DNA from: Clostridium sporogenes
GTDB lineage: Bacteria > Bacillota > Clostridia > Clostridiales > Clostridiaceae
Assembly: GCF_001020205.1 (NCBI RefSeq)
Contig: NZ_CP011663.1
Span: 2,852,001-2,916,000, forward strand
Direction of reading: 5' to 3'
DNA: 64,000 bases
Shown: positions 51,170 to 60,881 of the stretch, one piece after another
How positions within the stretch are numbered: the stretch's first letter is position 1
Layout of the letters: the number at the start of each line of letters is the position of its first letter
The notes under the pieces: model-generated
What the model was told of the DNA's origin: nothing
Databases searched by the model: none
What the model saw: only the letters and a program-made list of their open reading frames with translations
Translations under genes and position numbers: made by a program

Positions 51170-52363
51170 TTATTTTTCCTCCTTGTTTTTCATATAATCT
51201 TCCCAAAGTGGTGACATTTCTCTTCTTTGTTTTATTATTTTAGGAAGTACTTCTAATACATAATCTACATCTTCTTCTGTATTTTTAGCTCCTAAACTTA
51301 ATCTTAAAGAACCATGAGCTATTTCATGTGGTAATCCTATAGATAAAAGCACATGGGATGGGTCTAAAGATGCTGAAGCACATGCACTTCCTGTAGATCC
51401 AAATATACCATTCATATCTAAATCTAATAATAAAGTTTCTCCTTCAATACCTATAAAGCTAAAATTAACATTATTAGGCAACCTTTTACTCATATCTCTA
51501 GCCCCATTTAATTTTACTTCAGGTATCCTTTCTTCAATTTCTTTTATTAGCTTTCCTCTTAAATTAGCTAATTTTTTATTTTCTTCTGGCATATTTTCCA
51601 TAGCTAATTCTATGGCTTTACCAATTCCTACTATACCAGCTATATTTTCTGTACTAGCTCTCTTACCTCTTTCTTGTCCTCCGCCATGAATTAAATTTTG
51701 TATTTTAACTCCATTTCTTATATATAAAGCACCTATTCCTTTAGGTCCATAAAATTTATGGGCAGACATAGATAATAAATCTATATTCATATTTTTTACA
51801 TCTATATCCACATGCCCTATAGCTTGAACTGCATCTGTATGAAAATAAATATTTTTTTCTTTGCATAGTTTACCTATTTCTTTTATTGGTTCTATAGTTC
51901 CTATTTCATTGTTAGCAAACATTATAGATACTAAAATAGTTTCATCTGTTATAGCAGTTTTTACATCCTCTACACTTACAAAACCTTCTTCATCTACTGG
52001 AAGATAAGTTACTTTGAAACCTTCTTTTTCTAAAAATTGTGCTGTATGTAATATAGCATGATGTTCTATTTTAGTAGTTATTATATGATTTCCTTTATTT
52101 TTATTAGCATAAGCTATACCTTTTAGAGCCCAGTTATCCGCTTCTGAACCACCACTTGTAAAAAATATTTCATTTTTTTCTGCATTTAATGCTTTTGCTA
52201 CTCTCTCTCTTGCTAGGTTTACAGCTTTTTTAGTTTTATCTGAGAAAGAATATAAAGAAGACGGGTTACCAAAATTTTCAGTGAAGAATGGAAGCATTTC
52301 TTCTAGTACCTCTGATTTTGTATAAGTAGTAGCTGAATAATCCATATAAACTTGTTTATTCAT
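51170..52363 (-). CDS. iscS: Cysteine desulfurase IscS
   Basis: PLP enzyme that supplies persulfide sulfur for Fe-S clusters and tRNA thiolation. N-terminal VYMDYSATTYT, the His of IEHHAI, PLP-Lys in SAHKFYGPKG, and the catalytic Cys in GSACASASLDPSHVL. The longest frame starts at GTG (52372); AAGGAG is 8 nt before the ATG at 52363, giving 397 residues and an 8-bp overlap with iscR. Confidence 0.97.
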   Translation of the reverse strand: MNKQVYMDYSATTYTKSEVLEEMLPFFTENFGNPSSLYSFSDKTKKAVNLARERVAKALNAEKNEIFFTSGGSEADNWALKGIAYANKNKGNHIITTKIEHHAILHTAQFLEKEGFKVTYLPVDEEGFVSVEDVKTAITDETILVSIMFANNEIGTIEPIKEIGKLCKEKNIYFHTDAVQAIGHVDIDVKNMNIDLLSMSAHKFYGPKGIGALYIRNGVKIQNLIHGGGQERGKRASTENIAGIVGIGKAIELAMENMPEENKKLANLRGKLIKEIEERIPEVKLNGARDMSKRLPNNVNFSFIGIEGETLLLDLDMNGIFGSTGSACASASLDPSHVLLSIGLPHEIAHGSLRLSLGAKNTEEDVDYVLEVLPKIIKQRREMSPLWEDYMKNKEEK

Positions 52364-52802
52364 TATTTTCACTCCTTTTAATTGGTGGATTTATTTTTCT
52401 ATAGTCCTCTACCATATCTTGTAAGGTAGTTGATTCCATTATATTATCTAAACTTTCCTTTATCTTTGCCCACAAAAGCCTGGTTGCACAACAATCCACA
52501 TTGCTACAACTATCCTCTCCCTCTAAACAACTGGATATTTCTATAGGACCTTCTAGAACCTCCATAATATCTGCTACAGTTATGTCCTTAGGATGCCTAT
52601 TTAAAATATAGCCCCCTTGAGCTCCCCTTATGCTTTTTATAAGTTTAGCCTTCCTAAGTGGGGAAAATAGTTGTTCTAAATAATATTCAGATATATGTTG
52701 TCTCTCTGAAATATTTTTTATAGAAACTGGTTGCCCACCGTAGTTAATTGCCAAATCTACCATAGCCTTTACTCCATACCTACCCTTAGTTGACAACTTC
52801 AT
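52356..52802 (-). CDS. iscR: Rrf2-family Fe-S regulator IscR
   Basis: Winged-helix repressor sensing Fe-S status. N-terminus MKLSTKGRYGVKAMVDLA, the recognition region ISERQHISEYYLEQLF and GGYILNR are typical. The effector region has Cys in SSCLEGEDSCSNVDCC, enough for the three cluster-binding Cys of IscR. It heads iscR-iscS-iscU and probably represses it; a candidate operator overlaps the promoter. Confidence 0.94.
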   Translation of the reverse strand: MKLSTKGRYGVKAMVDLAINYGGQPVSIKNISERQHISEYYLEQLFSPLRKAKLIKSIRGAQGGYILNRHPKDITVADIMEVLEGPIEISSCLEGEDSCSNVDCCATRLLWAKIKESLDNIMESTTLQDMVEDYRKINPPIKRSENNE

Positions 52803-52849
52803 TTAATCACATCCTTTTAATGTTGACCACTTTACTATGATTTATTTTT

Positions 52850-52890
52850 ATAATAGCAAACCTGAGTAAAACTGTCAACAATATTACTCA
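52850..52890 (-). promoter_or_regulatory. iscR promoter with overlapping inverted-repeat operator
   Basis: Minus-strand TTGACA (52878-52873), 17-bp spacer and TATTAT (52855-52850). A perfect TGAGTAA-N14-TTACTCA inverted repeat (52863-52890) spans the -35. This suits repression by IscR. Confidence 0.7.
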
Positions 52891-52919
52891 ATTTTTTTGG
52901 AAAATTTTTTAATACAAAA

Positions 52920-52950
52920 AGTATAGTCTTAATTTGTAACAGACTATACT
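52920..52950 (-). terminator. Terminator after rarA
   Basis: AGTATAGTCT...AGACTATACT with a TTTTTG tail on the minus strand, 16 bp beyond the rarA stop. Confidence 0.85.
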
Positions 52951-52965
52951 AAAATATTCCTTTAT

Positions 52966-54213
52966 TTATCTACTTTTTATATTTTCCCAATACTTTTTTA
53001 AATTTTCTTCATATTTATTATGTTGAGCTTTATAATATACCTTATCTTTCAACTCTTTAGGTAAATACTCTTGACTAACATAATGATTATTAAAATCATG
53101 GGGATATTTATAGCCATCTACACCTAAATTTTTAGCACCATAATAATGGGAATCCTTTAGATGATCTGGCACATCTCCAAAATTAGTATTTTCTAAATCT
53201 TTCATAGCATTTTTTATCGCTATGTACGCACTATTTGATTTTGGCAAAGTAGCTAAGTATATTGTAATTTCAGATAAAATAATTTGTGCCTCAGGCAATC
53301 CTACTTTTAAAGCTAATTCTATACCAGAATTCACAATAGTTAATGCATTAGGATAAGCTAATCCAATATCCTCTGCTGCCATTACTGATAACCTTCTTGT
53401 AATAGATGTAATATCTCCACTTTTTATAAGTCTTGCTAAATAATGAACTGCTGCATCAGCATCACTTCCTCTTATACTCTTTTGAAAGGCACTTAAAATG
53501 TTATAATATTCATCCCCTGTAGCATCTGCTCTAATGTTAGACTGTTCTAAGGATTCTATATAGTCTAATGTAATTTCTATATTAAATCCACAGTGAGAAT
53601 TTACAGCTAATTCTAAAATATTATAAGCTTTTCTATAATCTCCCTGACATACCTCACCTATATATTCTAAAGCTTCATCAGTATACTTTATATTTATACC
53701 CTTATCTATTAATTTGTTTATAGCCTTTTTTAATCCTAGAATAATCTCTTCTTTATTAAGTGGTTTAAATTGAAATATATTGCATCTACTCAAAATAGCT
53801 TTATGTATAACAAAATAAGGATTTTCAGTAGTGCTAGCTATTAATACCACTCTTCCATCCTCTATAAACTCTAATAAAGCCTGTTGTTGCTTTTTAGTAA
53901 AATGTTGCAACTCATCTATATACAACACAACACCACTATAGTTTAACAAACTGTTTATGCTAGAAGTTATTTCTTGAATATCCTTAATAGATGCTGTAGT
54001 AGCATTTAATCTATAAAATTTTTTATCCACATAATTTGCCATAATATTAGCTAAAGTAGTTTTACCTGTACCTGGTGGGCCATAAAATATAGAATTACAT
54101 ATGGATTTATTTTTCATTAAATTATACAAAGACTTATTCTCAGATAATATATGCTTTTGCCCTACAAAATCTTCTAATTTTTTAGGTCTCATTAAATCTG
54201 CTAAAGGTCTCAT
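52966..54213 (-). CDS. rarA: Replication-associated recombination protein RarA (MgsA)
   Basis: AAA+ ATPase related to clamp loaders that acts at stalled forks. N-terminus PLADLMRPKKLEDFVGQKH, Walker A GPPGTGKTT near residue 47, Walker B LYIDELQHF, sensor region STTENPYF and a C-terminal tetramerisation domain. Length 415. GAGGTGA ribosome binding site. Monocistronic, between terminators. Confidence 0.96.
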   Translation of the reverse strand: MRPLADLMRPKKLEDFVGQKHILSENKSLYNLMKNKSICNSIFYGPPGTGKTTLANIMANYVDKKFYRLNATTASIKDIQEITSSINSLLNYSGVVLYIDELQHFTKKQQQALLEFIEDGRVVLIASTTENPYFVIHKAILSRCNIFQFKPLNKEEIILGLKKAINKLIDKGINIKYTDEALEYIGEVCQGDYRKAYNILELAVNSHCGFNIEITLDYIESLEQSNIRADATGDEYYNILSAFQKSIRGSDADAAVHYLARLIKSGDITSITRRLSVMAAEDIGLAYPNALTIVNSGIELALKVGLPEAQIILSEITIYLATLPKSNSAYIAIKNAMKDLENTNFGDVPDHLKDSHYYGAKNLGVDGYKYPHDFNNHYVSQEYLPKELKDKVYYKAQHNKYEENLKKYWENIKSR

Positions 54214-54231
54214 ACTCTCACCTCACTAAAA

Positions 54232-54266
54232 AAAGACTTTAATTCTCATTGTAAGTTAAAGTCTTT
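54232..54266 (-). terminator. Terminator after PHP phosphatase gene
   Basis: AAAGACTTTAA and TTAAAGTCTTT around a 13-nt loop, with a long T run on the minus strand, just before rarA. Confidence 0.85.
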
Positions 54267-54388
54267 GTTTTATCAAGTTATAAAGTAAAGCTTGTTAACA
54301 AAATGAATCCATCTATGAGTGTATTTTTATATTTGCACCTTTGAAATTAAGTCTATTTAATTTTAATATACATACTCTCTAATCAATT

Positions 54389-55156
54389 CTATTTATCATA
54401 TTCAGGTCTTCTATTTTTATAATAAACAATCTTTAAATTGCAATAGTCCGCAATTTCTTTTCCCAAGCTTAATCTATTTCCTATATCTTTAAAATTGTGA
54501 GAATCAGAACCTAAAGTAACTGTCCTTCCTCCTAGTTCATAAAATCTCTTATATATTTTAACTAAATTTGTTGTAGCTCTTTTATCATTTAATCTTCTTG
54601 TATTAATTTCCATAGATTTTTCTTTTTCTACTATAACCTTTAAAACTTCGTCTATATCTTCTTTAAAAATATCATAACTTATCTCAGGATCTTCATAACT
54701 CGCATATCTTGAAATATAATCTATATGTCCTAAACTATCTACAAAATCATACTGTGCTAAATTATAGCTCATATTTTTAAAATAAATATGAAAAGCTTCT
54801 CCTTTACTTTTATCCTTATAAAATTCATCTAAATATAAATCAATTTTATCTATTAAATGAATAGAACCTATTACATAATCAAATTCCCCACTATTAATTA
54901 CTTCTTTTCCTTCTTCTATAAGATCTCTTTCCATTCCTAATTCTATACCTAAAAGAAGTTTATCGCTTCTATATTTATTATACTGCTCAAAATAAGAAGG
55001 TACATGGAAACAAAATTTATTTTCATCCTTTAATCCTAAATCCATATGTTCTGTTACTATTATACCTAAATTATTATCTTTAGAAGCCTTTATAGCTTCA
55101 CCTATGGTCATTTTAGAATCTGTAGAAAACTCCGTATGTAAATGTGTATCAAACAT
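54389..55156 (-). CDS. PHP-domain histidinol-phosphatase-like phosphoesterase
   Basis: A 255-residue PHP protein. Metal ligands appear in DTHLHTEFSTD, VTEHMD, GSIHLID, GHIDYI and GSDSHNF. This is the layout of the HisJ/HisK histidinol phosphatase group, which completes histidine synthesis by dephosphorylating histidinol phosphate. No his genes are nearby, so another phosphate ester is possible; 'HisK' would be an overcall. Confidence 0.8.
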   Translation of the reverse strand: MFDTHLHTEFSTDSKMTIGEAIKASKDNNLGIIVTEHMDLGLKDENKFCFHVPSYFEQYNKYRSDKLLLGIELGMERDLIEEGKEVINSGEFDYVIGSIHLIDKIDLYLDEFYKDKSKGEAFHIYFKNMSYNLAQYDFVDSLGHIDYISRYASYEDPEISYDIFKEDIDEVLKVIVEKEKSMEINTRRLNDKRATTNLVKIYKRFYELGGRTVTLGSDSHNFKDIGNRLSLGKEIADYCNLKIVYYKNRRPEYDK

Positions 55157-55289
55157 TTTTCCACCTCTTTTATAATATTCAATTAAACATAGTATAAATA
55201 AAAAATAATTTTAAAATTAATATCTATATTATAACATTATAATTTAAATTTTTATCATACTAAAATACATTTTAATAAGGGAAATACAT

Positions 55290-56198
55290 TTAACTTATAA
55301 AAGCTACTACTAAAGGTATAGTTATAACAGACAAAATAGTAGTTATAAATACGCACTTAGCTGCTAAAACCACATCCCCATCATACTCTTCTGCAAGTAC
55401 AGTAGCTAATACTGCTGTAGGCATAGCTTCTAATATTACGCATATCTCTATTAAAAGTTTGTCCGCTTTTAATATAATCATTAAAATATAAACTAAAGCG
55501 GGTATTACTATAAGTCTAACAAAAGAGCCATAATAAGCTTCTGTTCCTGAAAAAATTTCCTTTATATTTATATCTGCAAGCATAGAACCTACTATTATCA
55601 TAGATAAAGGAGTAGTCATAGATCCAACGTATTGTAAAGCTGTATTTATAGGTATAGGAATAGAAATTGAAAACACAAGTATAAACATACCTAATACCGT
55701 CGCAATTATACCAGGATGTTTTAGTATGCCCTTTAAGTTCTTAGCATCTCTTTCTCCTGTATATATCATAATACCTGCAGACAACATGAATATATTAAAG
55801 GGTATACCAAAAATAGAAGCATAAAATACCCCAACCTTACCATATAAAGCTTCTATTACAGGATACCCCATAAATGCACTATTAGAAAATATAGTAGAAA
55901 ATTTAAGTACCTTTCTAGCTCTTTCATTATACTTTACAAAAAACAAACCACTTATTAATAGTAAAGCTATATGTATAATTATTGAATATACAAAAAACAT
56001 CTTAGCCTTTTTTATCATATCTCCAGTAAAATTATAGTTAAAAGAAGAAACAATAAGACAAGGTAAAGTAACTTTAACTAAAAGATCTGAAAGTTTTTTA
56101 TTTGCTTCTTCATTTAAAATTTTTCTTTTCCCACAAATAACTCCTATACCCATTATTATAGACAGAATTAAAACTTGATTAATAATATTACTCTTCAA
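55290..56198 (-). CDS. AEC-family (auxin efflux carrier-type) permease
   Basis: A 302-residue membrane protein with about ten helices; the two inverted five-helix repeats and the N-terminal IMGIGVICGKRKILNE and VSSFNYNF segments are typical of the AEC family, which in bacteria moves malate and other organic acids. Starts at TTG after GGGGGGG. Substrate unknown. It is downstream of degV, separated by a terminator. Confidence 0.85.
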   Translation of the reverse strand: MKSNIINQVLILSIIMGIGVICGKRKILNEEANKKLSDLLVKVTLPCLIVSSFNYNFTGDMIKKAKMFFVYSIIIHIALLLISGLFFVKYNERARKVLKFSTIFSNSAFMGYPVIEALYGKVGVFYASIFGIPFNIFMLSAGIMIYTGERDAKNLKGILKHPGIIATVLGMFILVFSISIPIPINTALQYVGSMTTPLSMIIVGSMLADINIKEIFSGTEAYYGSFVRLIVIPALVYILMIILKADKLLIEICVILEAMPTAVLATVLAEEYDGDVVLAAKCVFITTILSVITIPLVVAFIS

Positions 56199-56250
56199 AA
56201 GAACCCCCCCATATTTTAAATTAATATAAATATTTAATTATTTTAAAAAG

Positions 56251-56295
56251 AAAAATCCCCCCTCTTTGTTATTATACTAAAAAGGAGGATTTTTT
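56251..56295 (-). terminator. Terminator after degV
   Basis: AAAATCCTCC...GGGGGGATTTT stem with 14-nt loop; T-rich minus-strand tail. It lies between degV and the AEC permease. Confidence 0.75.
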
Positions 56296-56301
56296 TATAT
56301 G

Positions 56302-57171
56302 TTAATTATATTTATTTGATATAAAGCATAATGCAAGCATTCCATCTCCACAATGAGCTCCCATACCAATACCTAATTCATTAATTATAAAATTCTTTGT
56401 ACCAAACTCTTCTATCATCATTTCTTTCAATTTGTTTGCTTCTTCTGCACAATGTCCATGAACTATACCTATTAACACATCTTCATGATTAATACAATTT
56501 TCCTTAAATCTATCTAAAAGATATCTTATAGCTTTTTTACTTCCTCTTATGTTAGTTATATTTTTTAAAGTACCATCTTTCTCTATGTGTATAATAGGTC
56601 TTATATTTAATAAAGTCCCTATAGTTGCAGAAGTTGCTGATACTCTTCCTCCTCTTTTTAAATGGGTCAAATTCTCCACCATAAACCAATGGTTAACTTT
56701 ATCTTTATTTTCATTTACCCATTTTACTATCTCATCTTTACGCTTACCTTCTTTAGCCATCTTGACTGCATTATATACCAATAACCCCTGCCCTATAGAG
56801 GAACACTTTGTATCTATTATAGTTATATCTGCCTTTTCATTTTGTGCTAATATCTCTTCTCTTGCCATCTTAGCACTATTCACAGTACCACTTAATCCGG
56901 ATGACATAGCTATATATATTATAGGTCTCTCTTCTTTCAATAATTCTTTAAATTTTTCTTCAAACCTATATTCATTAATTTGACTGGTAGAAGGCATTTC
57001 ACCCTTCTTAATACCTGTATAAAATTCCTCATAAGATAGTGTCTTTCCAAAATCATCTTCCCAGTCTTTTCCTTTAAAATTACACATAAGTCCTAAAAAA
57101 GGTATATTATTTTCATCTATAAAATTTCTTGGTAAATCACAACTAGCATCCGTAAAAATTATTGGAACCAT
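56302..57171 (-). CDS. DegV family fatty-acid-binding protein (FakB-like)
   Basis: DegV proteins bind a fatty acid and present it to the FakA kinase. The 289 residues begin with IIFTDASCDLP and contain TSQI, SSGLSGTVNSAK, IDTKCSSIGQG and RGGRVS, all conserved lipid-head contacts. The His of IVHGHC that contacts the carboxylate is present. No fakA neighbour. A repeated 16-bp sequence lies upstream. Confidence 0.92.
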   Translation of the reverse strand: MVPIIFTDASCDLPRNFIDENNIPFLGLMCNFKGKDWEDDFGKTLSYEEFYTGIKKGEMPSTSQINEYRFEEKFKELLKEERPIIYIAMSSGLSGTVNSAKMAREEILAQNEKADITIIDTKCSSIGQGLLVYNAVKMAKEGKRKDEIVKWVNENKDKVNHWFMVENLTHLKRGGRVSATSATIGTLLNIRPIIHIEKDGTLKNITNIRGSKKAIRYLLDRFKENCINHEDVLIGIVHGHCAEEANKLKEMMIEEFGTKNFIINELGIGMGAHCGDGMLALCFISNKYN

Positions 57172-57519
57172 AGTCTCACTCCTTATTTATAGTACTTTGT
57201 AGCACTGGTATGTTTAATTATTAAAAACGTTTATTTAATTATTAAAAACAAAAAATAAATCCATCAATTATAATTATATTCTATAAACTTCTTTTATATC
57301 CTCTATAATAAAGATATGTTTAGATAATTTTAAGAACTGCTAAAATAAAAACAACTATAAATATACCTAACATAAAAGAAAATTTCAAGATAAATTTTAA
57401 AATTTCATTATATTATAAAATAGTTTTACTGTCATCTATAAGTATTATTTATAAGTTCACTGGTAAATTTGTGATATAATTAAAAACGTAAGTAAGATTT
57501 ATTTTAGGAGGCTAAAGAT
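57172..57519. other. 348-bp divergent region between degV and yedF
   Basis: Contains two copies of TTTAATTATTAAAAAC (57213-57228 and 57234-57249), 21 bp apart, near the degV start, and an extended -10 promoter for yedF. The remainder is AT-rich with no ORF. Confidence 0.55.
57472..57480 (+). promoter_or_regulatory. Extended -10 promoter for yedF
   Basis: TGATATAAT fits the TGnTATAAT extended -10 form, 39 bp before the yedF ATG. No good -35 is visible, as is normal for this class. Confidence 0.55.
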
Positions 57520-58104
57520 ATGACTAAAATAATTGATTGTAAAGGACTAAACTGTCCTCAACCTGTAATCAATACAAAAAAATATTTTGATTCTATAGAA
57601 GAAGGACAAGCTACTACTATAGTAGATAATGAAGTTGCTAAAAATAATATTATAAAACTTGCTGAAAAAAATGGTTTTAAAAGCGAAGTAGAAGAAAAGG
57701 ATTCTTTATATTACATAACCATGACCAAAGAGCATTGTATTGCTTGTGAAGAAATTTTATCAAAGGGAAAAAAATTAGTTATGGTTATTTCAAAAAATGT
57801 TCTTGGTGGTGGCGATGATAAATTAGGAACTGCTCTAATGAAGAGTTATTTATATGCTTTATCTGAAAGTGATAAACTTCCTTCTCATTTATTATTTTTA
57901 AATGGTGGAGTTAAACTTACAATAGAAGGTTCTGAATGCCTTGAAAGTATACAATCTCTAAAAGATGAGGGTGTTACTATACTAAGCTGTGGAACTTGTC
58001 TTGATTTTTATAACATAAAAGATAAACTTAAAGTTGGAGAAATAACAAATATGTACACTATAGTAGAAGAAATGACTTCTGCGGATAATACTATATTTAT
58101 CTAA
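57520..58104 (+). CDS. yedF: Sulfurtransferase-like selenium metabolism protein YedF
   Basis: A two-domain protein: an N-terminal TusA/SirA domain (residues about 1-70) with Cys12 in the CPxP motif (LNCPQP), and a C-terminal DsrE-like domain with SCGTCLDFY. Proteins of this plan are found with selenium or sulfur genes, but the function is unproven. No selD or selA is nearby. Strong ribosome binding site (AGGAGG) and own promoter; monocistronic. A terminator follows at 58181. Confidence 0.9.
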   Translation: MTKIIDCKGLNCPQPVINTKKYFDSIEEGQATTIVDNEVAKNNIIKLAEKNGFKSEVEEKDSLYYITMTKEHCIACEEILSKGKKLVMVISKNVLGGGDDKLGTALMKSYLYALSESDKLPSHLLFLNGGVKLTIEGSECLESIQSLKDEGVTILSCGTCLDFYNIKDKLKVGEITNMYTIVEEMTSADNTIFI

Positions 58105-58180
58105 ATAAAATTTGTTTGTATAACTTATAATTATGTAACCTCCATAAACCCACACTGTCATAATTATAAGTATATAATAA

Positions 58181-58205
58181 AAGCAGGAATTTTCAATTCC
58201 TGCTT
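58181..58205 (+). terminator. Terminator after yedF
   Basis: AAGCAGGAATT-TTC-AATTCCTGCTT with a T run to 58208 on the plus strand. Confidence 0.92.
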
Positions 58206-58221
58206 TTTAATTTACATTAAA

Positions 58222-58350
58222 CTAAACTCTCATTGCATAGAAGTAAGGAACTCACGCCAAATCGTATGTTTGAGTTCTATTTATACGAAATTCCTATTTA
58301 CATAGGAGTAAGCGACTCACGCCAAATCGCAGATTTGGGTTCGCTGCTTA
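58222..58350 (+). repeat. Two ~64-bp repeats of the 45-kb family
   Basis: Units start near 58222 and 58286 and have the same hairpins as the array at 45228 (ATAGGAGT half and CCAAATC...GATTTGG). The right end reaches the last bases of the OCD/alanine dehydrogenase-family gene. Confidence 0.8.
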
Positions 58351-59337
58351 TATTTCTATTTCTTTACCTACTTTATTTTTTAAGGCCTTTTCATATATTC
58401 TATATGCTGTTACCACATCTTGAACGGCAATACCTACAGATTTAAATAAAGTTATTTCATTCTCACTTTGTCTTCCCTCTATTGTTTTTGAAATAACTTG
58501 TCCTAATTCTCCAGTAATTATATCTTCTGTTATAATTCCTTTCTGTATGGGTATTATAAAATCTCCTGCTTCACTTAAAACAGCCTCTTTTGAATCTAAG
58601 TATATTTTATCTGCCTTAGATATAATATATTCATCAATTTCTTGCATATGTTTCATATAAGATCCTACGCCATTTATATGCGCTCCTTTTTTAACCTTTT
58701 CCCCATCAAAAACTGGTGAAGTAGCTGTAGTTACTACTGTTATAACATCTGCATTCTCAATAGCCTCATCTGAACTATCTACCCCTATTATTTCTGTACC
58801 ATAATGACCTAATTTTTCTTTAGCTTCTTCTACAAAAGCTTTTACTTTTTCAATGTTTCTACTATAAACCTTTACCACTTTTAAATTCCTAGCTGATAAT
58901 AAAGCTTCTAACTGGCATAAAGCTTGACCACCTGTACCTATTAAAGCTCCTATTTTTGAATCTTGTTTAGCCAAAATGTCTGTAGCTGCTCCAGCAGATG
59001 CTCCAGTTCTAAGCTGAGTTAAATAAGTTCCATCCATTATAGCTGAAATTTCTCCTGTTTTTCCATCTAACAGTATCATTTGAGCTGGCACTGCCGGTTT
59101 TCCTAATTTAGGATTTTCAGGGAATACAGATACTATCTTAATTCCTGCTGTATCTAATTCTTCAACATAGCCTGGCATAAAAAGGCTTGTTCCTTTATAT
59201 TTAGGTATATTTATATTTGTTCTCAATGGAACTTCAGCTTTATTAGTTGAATAAAGCCTAAAAGCTTCTTTATCTGCCTCTATAGCATCCCTCATAGTAA
59301 ATACTCTTTTAATATCTTCTGCGGTCAAAATAAGCAT
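58348..59337 (-). CDS. Ornithine cyclodeaminase/alanine dehydrogenase (mu-crystallin) family enzyme
   Basis: NAD(P)-dependent enzyme of the OCD/mu-crystallin family (329 residues). N-terminal LTAEDIKRVFTM, substrate-binding RTNI and KIV, the RTGASAGAATDILA segment, the GTGGQA nucleotide loop and the catalytic Asp region (GVGSYMKHMQEID) are visible. Family members include ornithine cyclodeaminase and alanine dehydrogenase. The two alanine symporters upstream favour an alanine-related role; this is inference. Confidence 0.85.
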   Translation of the reverse strand: MLILTAEDIKRVFTMRDAIEADKEAFRLYSTNKAEVPLRTNINIPKYKGTSLFMPGYVEELDTAGIKIVSVFPENPKLGKPAVPAQMILLDGKTGEISAIMDGTYLTQLRTGASAGAATDILAKQDSKIGALIGTGGQALCQLEALLSARNLKVVKVYSRNIEKVKAFVEEAKEKLGHYGTEIIGVDSSDEAIENADVITVVTTATSPVFDGEKVKKGAHINGVGSYMKHMQEIDEYIISKADKIYLDSKEAVLSEAGDFIIPIQKGIITEDIITGELGQVISKTIEGRQSENEITLFKSVGIAVQDVVTAYRIYEKALKNKVGKEIEI

Positions 59338-59458
59338 AAAAATACCTCCATAATATAATATTAAGCTCTTATATATATAATATTACATTATGGAGTATTA
59401 TTAAATAGGAATATTAATTTTTTACTATATTATATTAATTAATAAACTTTTTACTCAA

Positions 59459-60826
59459 TTACAAATTACTAGCTTTTCTATCTGCCACTGCTTGTTTTAA
59501 TAAAAAGTTTTCATTATAATCTTTAAGTTCTTTTTGAACTAATTTAGCCAAAGCTATTAAAGCTATTAAGTTTGGTATAACCATTAATCCATTAAAAGTA
59601 TCTGCCAATTGCCATACTAAAGGTACATCTAAAATAGTACCTAATATTAAAGAAATTAAGAATATTGGAGTATAAAACTTCATTCCCTTTTTCCCAAATA
59701 AGAATTTAACATTTAAAGCACCAAAGAAAAACCACCCTATCATAGTTGAAAATGCAAAGAAGAATAAGCTAATAGCTACAAAGGAATTACCAAATCCTCC
59801 AAACCCATTAACAAATGCCTGTTGTGTTAATTCTATACCTGTAGTCTTGCCATCTAAAGCTCCACTTGTAAGTATAACAAAGGCTGTACAGTTTAATATT
59901 ACAAATATATCTACGAAAACTCCAAACATAGCAACTAACCCCTGCTGTACTGGATGTTTTACAGTTGCCACTGCGTGAGCATGAGGAGTAGAACCCATAC
60001 CTGCCTCATTAGAAAACAAACCTCTAGATACTCCATATCTCATAGCCTCCCTTACAGATGCACCTATAAGTCCACCTGTAGCTGCTCTTGGGTTAAAGGC
60101 TCCTACAAATATCATTTTAAGAGCTGGTATTATATTATAATAGTTTTTAAATATAATTACTAAACTACCCAATATAAATAAGGCTCCCATTATAGGTATT
60201 AATTTTTCTGTAACTGATGCTATACGTTCTATACCGCCTATAACTATCATAGCTGTAAGAACTACTAACACTATTCCTGTAATCAAAGTTGGAATATTAT
60301 AAGCTTTATTTATAGCTATAGATATGGAATTAGATTGAACCATATCTCCTGTTAAACAGGCAGATACCATCATAGCAAAAGCAAAAAATTTAGCTAGTTT
60401 TTTATTTCCTAATCCATCTCTTATATAATAAGCAGGTCCTCCTAAAACTTCACCATCTTCAGCGCGAGTTTTATATTTTTGAGCTAAAACAGCCTCTGCA
60501 AATATAGTACCCATACCAAAAAAGGAACTAATCCACATCCAAAATATAGCTCCTGGTCCACCAGATGCTATAGCCGTTGCAGCCCCAGCTAAAATTCCTG
60601 TTCCTACCTGTGCTGCTACTGCAGTAGCTAATGCTTGGAATGAACTAATCCCATCATCATTATCGCTTTTAGTAAATACCTGTTTAAACATTGCCTTAAA
60701 CTTCTTAACTTGTACAAAACCTAATTTAAAAGTAAAAAATATTCCTGCACCACATAAAAAAAACATTAATATATAGGTCCATAGCACGTTGTTGATATTC
60801 TCAAAAACATTTAGTAAAAATTCCAT
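59459..60826 (-). CDS. Alanine/glycine:cation symporter (AGCS family), paralogue 1
   Basis: Sodium-coupled amino acid carrier with about eleven helices. The family signature appears in TAVAAQVGTGILAGAATAIA and GRLS-like VSRGLFSNEAGMGSTPHAHA. Length 455. GAAGGGGAG ribosome binding site. It is upstream of the OCD-family gene and downstream of a highly similar copy (61590-62924), an apparent tandem duplication. Confidence 0.94.
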   Translation of the reverse strand: MEFLLNVFENINNVLWTYILMFFLCGAGIFFTFKLGFVQVKKFKAMFKQVFTKSDNDDGISSFQALATAVAAQVGTGILAGAATAIASGGPGAIFWMWISSFFGMGTIFAEAVLAQKYKTRAEDGEVLGGPAYYIRDGLGNKKLAKFFAFAMMVSACLTGDMVQSNSISIAINKAYNIPTLITGIVLVVLTAMIVIGGIERIASVTEKLIPIMGALFILGSLVIIFKNYYNIIPALKMIFVGAFNPRAATGGLIGASVREAMRYGVSRGLFSNEAGMGSTPHAHAVATVKHPVQQGLVAMFGVFVDIFVILNCTAFVILTSGALDGKTTGIELTQQAFVNGFGGFGNSFVAISLFFFAFSTMIGWFFFGALNVKFLFGKKGMKFYTPIFLISLILGTILDVPLVWQLADTFNGLMVIPNLIALIALAKLVQKELKDYNENFLLKQAVADRKASNL

Positions 60827-60881
60827 AAACTTCTCCCCTTCTTATGTATGTCTTAAAATGTATTAGGATCAAATCCTCATT

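Noticed and set aside
54389..55156. Firm hisK/hisJ assignment
   Set aside because: PHP metal motifs are clear, but no histidine genes are nearby and the family includes other phosphoesterases.
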